From contig NW_019773603.1 in NCBI RefSeq assembly GCF_001039355.2, positions 145,303 to 209,302 of the forward strand: a DNA stretch of 64,000 nucleotides, read 5' to 3'. The notes below the pieces were generated by a model. That model saw nothing but the letters and a program-made list of their open reading frames with translations, was not told where the DNA came from and made no database searches. Source of the stretch: Lingula anatina (taxonomy: Eukaryota; Brachiopoda; Lingulata; Lingulida; Lingulidae). The number at the start of each line of letters is the position of its first letter. The first letter of the stretch is position 1. Positions 12,501 to 24,596 of the stretch are shown in pieces. The translations under genes and the position numbers were made by a program.

Positions 12501-13469
12501 GTTTGTCATGATCAGATATGGCCACCTTTAAGTCTATAGATATAAAATCTATTTAAATGAACAAGATGCTTTCTGACTGCAAACTTTATCGATTTGCATG
12601 TATGTAGTGGTATAAGTTACATAGTGCTATTAAAAACAAAAACGCACAGGGGCAATTGCTTTTTTTAGAAACAATCCGCCGTTATACGTCCTCTAGCTTG
12701 CCAATGAATCATTATCTTTGTGAGCATCAGGTCATGAAAAGTGAGAGCTATGAAGGTGCATTTCATGTCTGACTGAAGTGAATAATCATAACAGACGTTT
12801 TCTCTCTCATATTATTGCATTTGTATTTCATTAATATTCACCCTGAGTCAGCCGTAGACTAATGCCTCTCCTGCAAGCATTTGCCGGTTTAGATGACTCA
12901 TTTGAATGTAAATAATGTAGTCTACTTCATAACTCTTGGTGTGAGTATAAGGTGGTGCGTGTTCATTATGGCACGCGTCCCTCTGTTAACGGATATGAGT
13001 CTCAAGATTATTAACAGGTTTTCTGCGTTCTAATGCGCTGTAGAACTTAACGGACTTGGTGGAACAATAATCATTCAGCACTAGGATAATTGAAAATTTG
13101 TTGAGGAATTACCGCACTCAGCATCTGGGCAAAGGGACTATATAGCGCGCTATTGGCTTTTAATTCTGCTGGAGATTTTCTCTGGAGGCAGGTGGGGATT
13201 TGGGGTAAAATAGCGTGAAGAGCGATAGCTGCTTTCAAGGCAAGGAACCACAATGTGTCAGTTGTGCTGGATGTGCTTCTTCTCAACAACCGCAATGGTG
13301 CTTACAATTTGTCTGTACAACTAATGCAGTGATATCCTCATGAAAGAAGAATATGTCATGATTGCCAAATATTCAGTCTAGGTACTCCATTTGTTTGCAG
13401 AAACAGTTAATTTAATTCATTTACACCTTTATAATTTGACATCATTGAGAGGTACGCATATAGTACTGT

Positions 13470-13473
<4 letters not shown>

Positions 13474-13514
<41 letters not shown>
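13474..13514. repeat. (GA)n microsatellite
   Basis: About 41 bp of alternating AG. Ser-Leu reading frames across it are artefacts. Confidence 0.95.
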
Positions 13515-13517
<3 letters not shown>

Positions 13518-13709
13518 TTTCGCACATATTTCAGAACTAAAAACATACATTACATCTAGCAAACTTACGTGCACAATCATGTCCTTAAACAACTGACGCG
13601 AGTGAAATTCGCTATAAACTGTTTATTTACACATTTTGGCTTATATTTATTTACAATTTACAAAAATTAAATATTTACATAGTGTACAGTTGCTTTTATA
13701 AAACAACAC

Positions 13710-13745
<36 letters not shown>

Positions 13746-14426
13746 GGAAATTCCAAAATTTTCTCCAAGTTGCCAAGAAATACCCTAACTACAAGCGTTG
13801 AGGCAGTTGCTCACGATTCTCGTTTGATATCGATACATTGAATGTGTACCTTTTCCGCTATGAATTTTAGCACTGTTGTTTCACCAATCATTTTAATTTA
13901 CAGCATGAAGTAAGCCTACACACACCTCGTGACAGCACCTCTTGTTTCTTGCTTAGATTCATTAAATCAGAATACCTAAGAAAAAGAACCCCGGTTTTAA
14001 TCATCGAGTAATATTCTATGTGATATTCAAATTATTGACATTGCAAAGCTTTATGTCGCAACATAAGCCCGGCGGTGTCCTTAAAATATAAATGCATAAA
14101 AAACCCAAACACAATTAATGCCAAATGATATAATGTCTCTTGATCTTAGATTGAAAGTCAAAAGATGTGGATTTCGTGAGCTGTCACGTGGTCGATATCC
14201 CAACTTGATGATGTCATATATGAGGTCAATCTGACGTCATTTTCATTCAAGATTCAATCTATCAGAGTTCAAAGTCTTCTTGTGCTTGAACGGACAGGCG
14301 GCGGATTGTCAATGAGTTTTGACCGTCTCAGCCACAATCTCTAAGAACGACCCACAAATGCCCCGCAACAGGGTGAATGAATGAATGAATACGAATGATT
14401 GAAAGTCACACAAGTCCACAGGACTC

Positions 14427-14432
14427 TTTATT
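14427..14432 (-). terminator. Poly(A) signal overlapping the gene A stop codon
   Basis: The gene ends GAA TAA A on the minus strand, so AATAAA (14432-14427) contains the TAA stop. If used, it would leave a 3'UTR of only about 20-30 nt. Use is inferred, not shown. Confidence 0.35.
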
Positions 14433-16381
14433 CTTTGGAGATCGTATCAGACGGCACCAACAGCCTCAAAGACTTGAACTCATGGAGAGGCTTGCCAAAG
14501 AGGCGAGCAAACAGCTCCTGTCTCTTGGGTTCTCTCAGCTGTGACAGGGGCACCAGAAGGAACTGTCCTGATTCTATGATGGTGTCAGACGCTGAGGTGC
14601 CTGTCTTGGAGTGGGCGTTTGTGGTGGTGCCTGGTGGTGCCGTGGTCTTGGTTGTGGTTGTGGTGATGACGGTGGTTGTGGTTGGCAAAGTGGTGGTGGT
14701 AGTGGTGGCAGCCTCGGTCCTTCTTTGGTTGAGCTATAAGAAAAATATAATACAAAATATTTAAAAGATTTATCACATTTCCAAATTTATTCTTTTATTC
14801 ATAAAATCTCTGAACACGTATAATTTCTTCGAGGTATAACTAGGCCAAAAGTAATGAAAATATATTGTAGGTGTACATATTCATTATAGTCAAAAGATGA
14901 ACCAATTATCTCGATGACCCTGCTTGGTGAGAACCTATTTATTCTTCAGACAATCTATTAAATATGTAATTATGCATATTATGCTTCAACGGTTTTCTTT
15001 TCATGATGTGCACTATGCCAAATAAAAACCAAAGGCCTGCAGTGCACTGTACTCAGACTGTGACTGTAGCCATACAAAGAGATTACCTAAAACAAAATAA
15101 CAAAAGGTTCATAATTACCTTGCCGTAGGTGATGCCTGAGGGCAGAGTGGTGCCCTGGTGGGTGATGCTGGTGGGGTTGGTAGGGTCGTTCAGTTTATGG
15201 TGAGTCTCAAAGCCGGGCTTCTTGGTGCAGATGCCACGGAACTGGAACAATTCGGGTGGAACCCTTTCGAAGCCCAGTCGCATCATACCACTGTAGCACC
15301 ATAGGCCTTTCTGGCACCTGTGGAAAAGACAACAATAAGAATATTTACTGAAAAATCTAGATTTTGATTAATTTGTTAATGTCGAGCTTAATCAAAATAT
15401 GTAGAAATAGGCATACCACCTTCATGGACCCTGATGCAGATATTGAAAATCAAACGAAATTATAGTGGCACAGTATTTTGTGATCTTATGGGATTCTGAC
15501 TATTGAGTGCTACACCTATCTAAATTAATAATACGCGTATATATTTTCTACATACACGATGAAATAAATAAACATTTAAAAATAACAAGATTTGACCCAC
15601 TTAGAAGGGAGCAAAATGTTACTCTACCCACTTCATTAATTGGCCAGTCCCTTTCACGGTACGATGGACATTTTGTAAGTAAAACCGACCTTTAAATTCC
15701 TTTCATTTTAGCGGTTATATTTATGACATAGTAACTATGAAAGGGGTTTGGTTAAAGAATCCATAACCGTTACTTTTTATCGACGTTTTATAAAGAAAAA
15801 TTAGGCGGAAAAAGTAACGAGTTGTATTCTTGACGTCAGGTAATCGTCTGTTTCTTGAGAACTGTTTTATTTGTTGGAGATATGATCAACACATAATTCT
15901 ATTTAATTTGAAAAGGCACTCATTTTCCTTTACTGTAACACACTGAAAAACAAATTATGTATTCGAAATGTTTTTTAGATTTCGTTAGTAACTTATGGGA
16001 ACATTTGCACTCATCAAGTAGCCGTTTTATATATTGGAAGACAAAATTGTCAAAAATGTAGTCACAGTATTTCTAATTTACAGATATTTAATGAGAACAC
16101 TTGACGTCTAAAACATGAACGATTACTTATTAGATATGGAGAGCCAAAATAAAACCACCTTCTTACCATGACGTCCAAGCACCACAAAGGTCCCCTTCTT
16201 TCAGCGCACAAGTCGGGCAGCATCCACACGGTCGTTTGGCCAGCTCGCAGCCCGTGGGTCGGATACATTTGGATAGCACGCGCTGGGAACAGGGCAGTCC
16301 GCAGCCCATAGCCGACGTCAGGGGGGTAATGCACGCTAGAACCACCAGCGTGAGTCCAACTAAAACTTTGACAGAAACCAT
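14428..16381 (-). CDS. Secreted IGFBP-type (IB) domain protein with Thr-rich linker, gene A (239 aa)
   Basis: Three exons join in phase: 16381-16167, 15317-15119 and 14733-14428 (720 nt, 239 aa plus TAA). Residues 1-24 are a signal peptide (MVSVKVLVGLTLVVLACITP). Then come 12 cysteines, including RPCGCCPTC, the hallmark of the IGFBP N-terminal (IB) fold, and GLWCY, extending to GICTKK near residue 100. After a short linker there is a Thr-rich run (about residues 147-170) likely to be O-glycosylated, then a C-terminal block containing LVPLS, LFGKPLHEF and LLVP. IB proteins bind insulin-like peptides or occur in mollusc shell matrix (perlustrin); the ligand here is unknown. I chose the ATG at 16381 because it directly starts the signal peptide; an in-frame ATG at 16447 would add 22 residues. 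Gene B, 4.3 kb upstream, is its tandem paralogue. Confidence 0.85.
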
Positions 16382-16666
16382 CTTGCTTGCAAAGTCGAAT
16401 GATGAGTTGCGTTGAAGAAGAAATTTCAGTTGGAACGTCTGTCTCAATTGTCAAATGCTGTAAACTAATATCTGCTCAGGTCAGGTTCTTAGCTGTACCA
16501 AAAATAATGCAAAATCTTACAAAAACGAAAGTATTCGATGATGTTTCACAAAAATAAATTATGTTCAAAGTCCTCTCAATAGAACACACTGGCTGTCGTC
16601 TTTGGCTCTCTGGGTGCTGAAGTGCTCTAATCAGTGGTCGGTTGACTATGTTTGCCTAACGCCTGA

Positions 16667-16676
16667 CTTATATAGG
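16667..16676 (-). promoter_or_regulatory. TATA box of gene A
   Basis: CCTATATAAG on the minus strand, about 286 bp upstream of the chosen ATG, is a consensus TATA box. It predicts transcription start near 16640 and a 5'UTR of about 260 nt, which contains no clear splice signals. Confidence 0.5.
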
Positions 16677-16679
16677 GGA

Positions 16680-19492
16680 TGAGTGCTATTAAGCTTCGGG
16701 TGGTGATCCACAAATGGGAAAATAATGCCACATAAATATGAGGTGCGGTATTTCCTCAACCAGCGCTATAGGAGTCTTTGGAAACAAGACGTGATTCAAG
16801 TGCTAATAATGGAAAGATATTTTAGGACCTGTCTACATTCCTGGTTCGGAATGTGTGGAATTCAGACGTGTGGACTTCGAGATTTTTTCATGACGTAGGC
16901 GCGTAACCAGGAAGAGAATGGATGAAATATCAAAACATAACGTCTCAGACCATAAAAGGTAATACCAGTCTGGCATGTTGTTATGTAAGATAGAGAACGG
17001 CATTATTGTAATATGTCCATTCTATACCTTTCTTTCACGATTGCATGATCGAGTCGCCCCTAGCTAGGCACATTCGCTGCCAAATGAGATATTTTACAAA
17101 ATGGGCATTATGAAAGATATGGTATATAACAGGTCTGTTCTATTAATTTGCACTAGTTTATACACTGAATCCCACTCACTCACTCTCGCATCCATCAAAT
17201 AATTGACAAAGTAGGGTCTTTCTAAAATAGAACAAATATATCTTGAAATATAAACAGATCAAACAAATAACAATATTGCCAAATGTTCAGCTCCTTCAAA
17301 AGTAATCAAAGTAAATCGTGTCAGCTTGTTTTAGAAGAGAAAAGTCATTTAAACATCTACAATAATGACATCATAACACAAATGCAGTTCCACCCCGGCG
17401 TTCACGTTTCGGAGAACCTGCTTTTTAAGATACATTTCCCAAATACTAAATTGAAACACCTATTTTTTTTTTTCAAAACGAGCCTGGGCCCCTTAAAATA
17501 CTTCTGTCAAATATTTCATTGGCGTGCTCTTTGCATAAGCAAAAGGAGATTGTTTTGCTAAAACAATCGCATTACTCAACACCATTACTGGTGTTTATTT
17601 ACTTTTAAAGCAAATAGAATGTCTATTTAAAAACAATGAAGCCATTTTCTGCCACACACAGATTCTTTTTCGGTTCACCGAGTTCCTACCCTGAAGGCTT
17701 GTTAGGTGTACGTCTCCAAGGTACCCTCGGAAAATGTGGACGTTTTCTGGTATAACGCTTGCCTGGTATGGGGGAAGATTCTCGACATTTTCTTCCTTTA
17801 AATTTTATAGATTGGTAAATAGGTATGTGATTGGGTAGTGAGGATCATAGGCAGATAAAATGGACAGATGTATTTACTTTTTAGGTAAGAATTATTTTGA
17901 TAAATTTGCAACGCCCAACTTTGAAGAATGCAGTCAAAGTATGCAAGGTAGGTCCTTGACATCTATTCCTCAAGAAGAAATTACATTTTCCTTATTGTTG
18001 GGTGTGCGTTTAACATAGGTACACGTGTAGATCATTTACTTCAAAGTGACATGTCCGTAGTCCAGATGAAAACATGGAATGAAAACAGTTTGCTAATACA
18101 GTTCTGATATGTAAAGATTTAATATGTAAACATACAGTTGTAATTTATGTAATTTGTGATACACATTTTATCATATGGACACGTACCAAACTATTTTTCC
18201 GCTTTATACAAATATAAACGTACAAGATATAATAAGGAATCCCAAAAATAATGTTTGAAATCTAAAAGTGTCGCAAAAACAGGTTCACACGCCGCGGAAT
18301 GCCGTCAGTCTGCAAAAAAGTTATCAAGGAGTCATTTTGCGTCATGGCCAGAAAATTCGGCCAATCTTTGGTAATTCCGTACGGCATCTCGAAAATAGCT
18401 GAAGTTTTTCAAATGGCACCTTGATTAAAGCAGACCTGGAGCAGGCCTGGGAGTTTTTTAAACCCCCTGTCCCAGGCACTGTCAGTTATTGATGTTCTAA
18501 AACGAGATTATTGTGCTTTATATGGGTATCCAATTAGGTCACCTTAAAGATAAATCAGCGGACAAATGTTTGTATGTAGTTTTATACACAAAAAAGTACC
18601 ACCAAACCATCCTGTTTGTGATTATAAGATCTCTGCCCTGGGGCCAGTGAAGTACATTTGGAGATATTCCAGACGAGGCAAGTCATTTGTCCAGGCTGTT
18701 ACTGCAACGGACTTTTATTTAAACATATGTAATTATATTTAATAGGTTAGCAATTTCCCAAGCGTCCATGGTGTATTTTACCGATTTTCTGTCTTAAACA
18801 AATTTTTTCGTATATATGCATATTTATCAATGCTGATAAGTCTGTGGCTGTGGCTTCTTTTCGTTCACACAATGGGCATTAAAGTGGAAGACAATAGAGT
18901 TCAGAAACACAATTCCAGGGTCCTATTAAAGGACATCAGTAAATAAATTAATATAGTTGATAAGTAACTCGTCAATCCAGAAAAATTATTTAAAAGGACA
19001 GGAGCACTAGTGCTGCGGTTGGCTGCTAATAAAGGTACTATCATAATTACGACAACTATTTGTTTATTCTAGATGGGTAAAAACGTGGCGCTAATTAAGG
19101 CCTTAAGAATGTGGCATGGGCAAAATCGATAGCGTTGAACAGCTCATGAAATATTTGTGGATAGACTAAGTGTGACGTCAAATTTAACGCTACAGATATC
19201 ATTGCACCTTTGTCTGTGACAACTACCATTTCTAATGCGTGTTTGGGCACGTGCTTAGGCGGCCATTTTCATGCCTACCTGGTACCAGCTGCCATTGCGG
19301 TTTCAAAACACGTGATGAAGTGCCAAATGCCTTTCACAGCTACGTGCAATATAACGTATAGCATTTGAAACCGTCTACATAATGGGCATCAGGAATTCAT
19401 CCAAATGCTATCAGACCGACGGATTTGAATAATTTCACTATTTTTAGATACACGGAAACGGAAACGGGTGGAGTAACCAAACGTGTTTTTTT

Positions 19493-19526
<34 letters not shown>

Positions 19527-20669
19527 TTGTGTGTGTGTGTAGGGTGGGTACAGTTTGTGAGTTTCACAGACAGTATGATTCGCTACTACCATGATCTAAG
19601 GTAACTGTATCACCATGAAGAGTGCTTTTTTTTTTTTTTTTTGTAATTAAGGTTTCTTGTCGAAGTCGAGTCGTTTTTGCGGTTACCTCTCGACACAACC
19701 AGTTGTAGATAGTCTTTAAGGTACCTAAAATCTGAACACACGGAACACGTTTAGTTTAAAAACATATATGTAATCTTAATATTAAGTAACTGTAAGCAAT
19801 GGTAAAATGTGCTTGAAACGAAAAACACCCACAATCATTTCTGTTGTGGCATCCAAAAGATCAACTTCTATATAAAGCCTTGGCATGGTAAGCAAATAAA
19901 AATCCCTCGATTTATTAAGAAAATAACTGTTTTTAGAAAGAATGCCAGGCAAATCAATATGATGGATACACCAATGGATCGCTGGGCAAAAAGCAAAAGA
20001 CCTATAAACTACTCACAAATTATCAGATACAGCAAAATTCAAATAATCACTAAATAGTCCTCCTCACAATATAATAATTTGCTTTTGATTGAATTTAGAG
20101 ATATATACATTTTAACTTTTGAAAAGAAGTACACGCAGATGGAACAGCAATTTAAACAACACATCACATCGAATGACATCCTTAAATTGACTCTAATGCT
20201 TTTTTAAGGCATGTTGAGTCTCACCGGCATAGTGTTAGGCAGAACTAACAATCACATTTGTGGGGCTGTAGTTAGAGTACTGCGCATACACGTTTATAAT
20301 AAGATTACCCTGACATATACAGAACGTTCAGCTATGGCATCCGATAAAAATCGAAATATGCAGTCTTTTTGTTTATATAATGGTACTTGGCACCGACCAG
20401 TCGCTATATTCGACTGTGATAAAGCTTCTTTGCAACATCTTTCGAGTTATATCTTTCAAAAATATCCTTTTTTGATACGACAAGTCACCGCCAGTTTCAT
20501 AAACCGAATGAAAGATAACAGATACAAACATATCATAGATATAGAATGTCCTCGTTGGTGAAGAAAGGTCACATTGCATACTGAAATTGGTGGCTGTCAG
20601 TACCGAAATAAAGTTTATCATACTGGCACTGTTATGTTGATTTCTTGAACATTTATGCCCAATACTACC
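16680..20669. other. Spacer between IB genes A and B
   Basis: About 4 kb. No exon is recognisable. It contains a poly-T/(GT)n tract at 19486-19540 and a second T-run near 19627. A 116-codon ORF at 20211-20561 (+) lies just past the end of gene B; it has no recognisable motif and is probably chance. Confidence 0.6.
19486..19540. repeat. Poly-T followed by (GT)n
   Basis: About 29 T and then about 26 bp of GT repeat with one interruption. Confidence 0.92.
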
Positions 20670-23600
20670 TCAGCCAGTCTCTGCAAGATCGCTTCTCTCC
20701 TGAGGAACCATAATATCAATTCCAAGAAACTCATCCAAAGTTTTGCCAAACATAACTTCAAACATGCTCTTCTTGTCTTGCTCTTTGAACATTGACATTG
20801 GCAACAGAACGTATTTGGTGTCCATTGTATTAAGACTTAGTAAGGGATTGTCCCTGGTGGCGCTTTGTTTTTCGCTGGTCATTTGGTCCTTGGATCCCTG
20901 TTGTCGACTTGTATCACTTGGTGGCGCCGTTGTTGATCTTACCAGGGCACTTGTTCCATTAGCAGTTGCGGAAACTTTCTCTGAGATCTTTGTCGGTTTT
21001 TTTGTGCTGGTAAATCTGGCTTGCATTGGAGAACCCTTTGCCGTAAATTGTGGCGTGTTTGTCGTCTTCGTTTCATCAACACCCGTAGAAGACACAGTGC
21101 TGGTCAGAGAAGACCGTGATGGTACCGTATGCCTGGTCGATGACGAGTTCGATGTAGATGAACTAAGATGGTTACCGCGGAACGTCGGGGTAATAGCCTT
21201 CACCGGGACGGTCGTACTGGATGTAATTCTCTTAGGTGCCGACAAAAGTCTTACTAATACAGACCAGCCTCTTGACCCCGACTTGCGCTTCATTGCCGTG
21301 GTTTCCTTGACCTTTGAGGTTGTTGCTTTCCAAGGTGTTGTTACTGAAGTTGGTGGTTTTATCGTTGTGGTCTTTTTATTTGAGGATGGGACTTTAAAGC
21401 TCTTCGTTGCAACGGTGGGTGATGCTTGTTTATTCACTTTGCTTTGTGGCGTAACTTTAGTTGCTGAGGTTTTTGTGACCAGTGTTGTCTTCAGAGGAAG
21501 TGACGTCATTATTGTGCCATTAGGCATGCCGGTAATTTCGTCCAGTGTTCCGTTATGGGTGTGATTCCCTATCTGTATAACAACGCTGTCGTTTGCAATT
21601 TCATTAGTGTCTCCTTGGTCATTCTGAAGTTTAGGGTTATCAGGTTGGTCGACCGGAACCGGACTGTTGGTGCTGGTGGTAGTTGCTGGTAGTTTGACAC
21701 AAAAGGCATTCTTGAAGTCGAAGCCATCTGGTGGAACTATTGGGTAACCTTTTCTTAATTTAAGGTCGTAGCACCACAGACCACTGGCACACCTGACAAT
21801 ATAAAAGAGGATTTGGTCAGGCTCATCAAACAGTTTTCAATAATCATTCCTTTAGTATAGTTTTGTAAACCAATTGCCATACTGTTTTTATAGAATGGAT
21901 TTTGTTATTGAAAGAAATATGTGCAATATTTGAAATATTTTCATTTGTCTTGGCGAAATACCCAAGTTCGAATATATGCATGTATACAGTAAGTATGGAC
22001 AAATAGCAATATTTTAAATAAAAAGATAATGCAAAGTACACTTAAGTCTGTCAGATAGTTTTTAAAGCCGTTATTTTCGATTTCAGATTTATGGTCTCTC
22101 AAAAGTACGGTTCGAAAATACTTTCCAAGTCGAAAATAATTATTCTTCCTTTGCTGCCACACATTACAAAGGCGTGATGACACGAAACAAAAAATGCCAG
22201 ACATGTGACTAATCTCTTGATTTATAATTAAAACATTAACCTTCTACATATTAAATATCGGACATAACTTTTCCAAAATGATTCACACGTGTTATGCTGT
22301 CTTAATTAGAGACAAAAATGTACGGAACGTGTAATTTTACTTCCAGTAAAACTACTGTAATTCGAGTGCGTGAATGCATGACATCGTCAGGTTATGCGCA
22401 AACAGGAATTCAAATAGAACTTTTATGAATGAATGCGTCTGAACGTGATAGTGCTCTTCCATATGTTTCTGTGTTCCTCCACTGATGATGCATAAGGAGG
22501 CGTTTGTTCACATGGAACAGTTTAACTCACATAATTTCGCAATTAAACTTTATAATGGTGTAGTTTACAAACATTACACCGATGCAGTTAGCATACCCTG
22601 ACGGAAATCTCGGATTTACACGTATGTTGCTTTCTGTGTTGTTAAAACTTCGACTACTAAAGTAGAATCCCCATTGATGGAATCTGCTCTCAAATGAACG
22701 TTTTTATGATGTCGTTTATACAAGGTGCATTTTCAACCGGTAATACAGATAATACTAACAAAAAACCTTTAACTTTTTGAAAACTCTTTCTAATATAATA
22801 GTGTAAATTTTCTATTGTGTTGCTTTCGCACTGAAAATTACACATTGTCCTCTGCCGTACTTAAAATGAAGGTTACTGAAGAAAAAGATGTTTTTTCAAG
22901 CTGACTTTCAACTTTCTTTATTCTTTTAATTATTCATTTACAAATATATATAAATTAAACCCAGCTGTGGACAGCATTGCCTAAGAACAATGGTACACAA
23001 CTTTTTTTTGTTAAAAAAATCTATTAGAGGAAACAGTCTGTAAAAACTGAATAGATCGATGCCATTTTTAGGAGCAAGTCTATAGATCCATTACCCGATC
23101 TCAACGACTTTCTAAAAGCTGTTTACCCACTTGTTTGAAGAGAAACACAGTATCCCACCTTTAGGCAACATGGGTGGTTGGGGTGGCAAAATAAAAAGGC
23201 GAATATAATTGCACTCATATGATCTTGACAGTTTATAAGAAACCAAGACCATGATAAAGTGCAGACACGAAAATTTTAAAGGTAGGAGGCAGTGATCGCT
23301 TGAAAAGTGGAACTAAAACTCAAATATTTTTATGTTCAATCAGACTTTTCAAATTAAAGTTAAATCAGCAATATTGTGCATGAGGATAGAATATCTACAC
23401 CTTTCTTACTTACTTTTTTTTACAAAAATTAACCATAATATTACAGAATTGTGACGAAAGGAACTAGAGAAGAAAACCAAACGTTTGTCTTGGAGTTTTG
23501 ATCAAGATTAAGGTTATTTTTGGAGCTCAAAATACCTTTTTTTCTTCTTAAACAGCTGTATCTGTTATGTCTTAAGGGATCTTCTCTTAAATTAATATCA

Positions 23601-24375
23601 TGAAGTTTGAAATATTAAATGGCCATTTTGATTTATTTTAAATTTTGAACTCCTAGGACGAAAGAGGGCGCTCGATGTATATTTCTAACAAAAAAATAAC
23701 ATGCAAATCTAAACAGCATCCAAGGTTGAATCTGTTTCTTCGTATTTTAATTAGGAACATTTGTAAAGTTAAAACGCCCAATTTGCATTTGGGCACAATG
23801 AAATAAAACAGATAAGAATGAAAACGCTGTTTATTTAACAACAGAAACAAAGTTTTAGTGTCGTTGATCTCGATCGATATCACTTTTCTGAGGTCTCCTA
23901 ATCAACATACTGACGACAGCCAAACTTAGTTATTGAATAATATCGATTATAGAGAAACTTCATGAGAGGGGCTTTGAAATGTACTGCAGTCTGTCGCTCA
24001 TATCAATAATTGATTAAAGATAGACCTACTGCATGATCATTAATTTCCATTGCGAAGTGTCGCTGTGGGTCGTGTGCACGTGTGGCATTAATTTCTTCTT
24101 TCTTTGAGACACATAAATATTTAATTTTGTAATATCTACAATGCTTACCTTGCTGTGTATGCTCCACACCTGGCAAACTGAGGGAGAGCGCACTCGGGGC
24201 AACATCCACACGGCCTCAGCACCACTTCGCATCCTTGGACGATTGGGCAGGGTCCGGTCATGGTCAACCAGCATGGTTTGCAGGATCGAGCGTCCGTATG
24301 ACCAACCAGGGTCAGTTGTAAGACGGCCACCCATGCTGCAGCTACAGCAGCCCGATGAAGAATGCTCGTATCCAT
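20670..24375 (-). CDS. Secreted IGFBP-type (IB) domain protein with long Thr-rich mucin-like region, gene B (449 aa)
   Basis: Two exons, 24375-24149 and 21792-20670, join in phase (AG|G) to give 449 aa and a TGA stop. Residues 1-29 are a signal peptide ending near VGHTDA. The IB region has 12 cysteines in the same order as gene A, including LRPCGCCPEC, GLWCY and a final Cys in NAFCVK. It is followed by an N-glycosylation-rich segment (IGNHTHNGT) and about 270 residues dominated by Thr, Ser, Lys and Pro. The C-terminus repeats the gene A block: YVLLPMSMF, MFGKTLDEF, IMVP. Relative to gene A it lacks the second intron, and its Thr-rich region is roughly five times longer. Likely extracellular, possibly matrix-associated or an insulin-like-peptide binder; the role is inferred only from the IB domain. 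A 273-codon open frame on the opposite strand is a mirror of the biased composition. Confidence 0.85.
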
Positions 24376-24586
24376 TTCCCGGGCGATCGCTATGGTGTCT
24401 TCTATGTGTATCAGTTATGTTTAAAACGCGACGTTTTCCTTTTATTGCGTTGTTTTTGTCCTTGTAATCCAGATATGTGAAAAAATGCACCGTAAACACT
24501 TTCAATAGAGTATTTCACAAAAACAAATGACTAAACTCGAACGACTTTAACTGCGTTGCTGAATTCAGTTGACGAAGTACCGCGTC

Positions 24587-24596
24587 CCTATAAACT
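24587..24596 (-). promoter_or_regulatory. TATA-like box of gene B
   Basis: GTTTATAGGG on the minus strand lies about 215 bp upstream of the gene B ATG, similar in placement to the gene A TATA box. It predicts a start site near 24560. The match to consensus is weaker than in gene A. Confidence 0.35.

Larger units (their letters stand above)
3660..14427. other. Intergenic spacer between SLC6 and the IB-domain cluster
   Basis: About 10.8 kb with no gene I can support. It holds a single N at 3828, several inverted-repeat elements (5691-5861, 11482-11740), a locally duplicated polyC/polyA block around 8341-8622, simple repeats, and short ORFs without recognisable domains. Confidence 0.6.

Noticed and set aside
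14399-14764. 121-codon + strand frame with poly-Val
   Set aside because: Antisense shadow of IB gene A exon 3 (Thr codons read backward as Val-type codons).
16062-16454. 130-codon minus-strand frame
   Set aside because: Overlaps IB gene A exon 1 in another frame; no domain and no consistent splicing.
20743-21564. 273-codon open frame on the + strand
   Set aside because: It is the exact antisense of the Thr/Ser/Lys-rich exon of IB gene B; the Val-rich composition is the mirror of Thr codons, and there is no start or splice context of its own.
24026-24505. 159-codon minus-strand frame with several Cys
   Set aside because: Frame-shifted overlap of IB gene B exon 1; the real frame has the signal peptide and the CGCCPEC motif and splices correctly.
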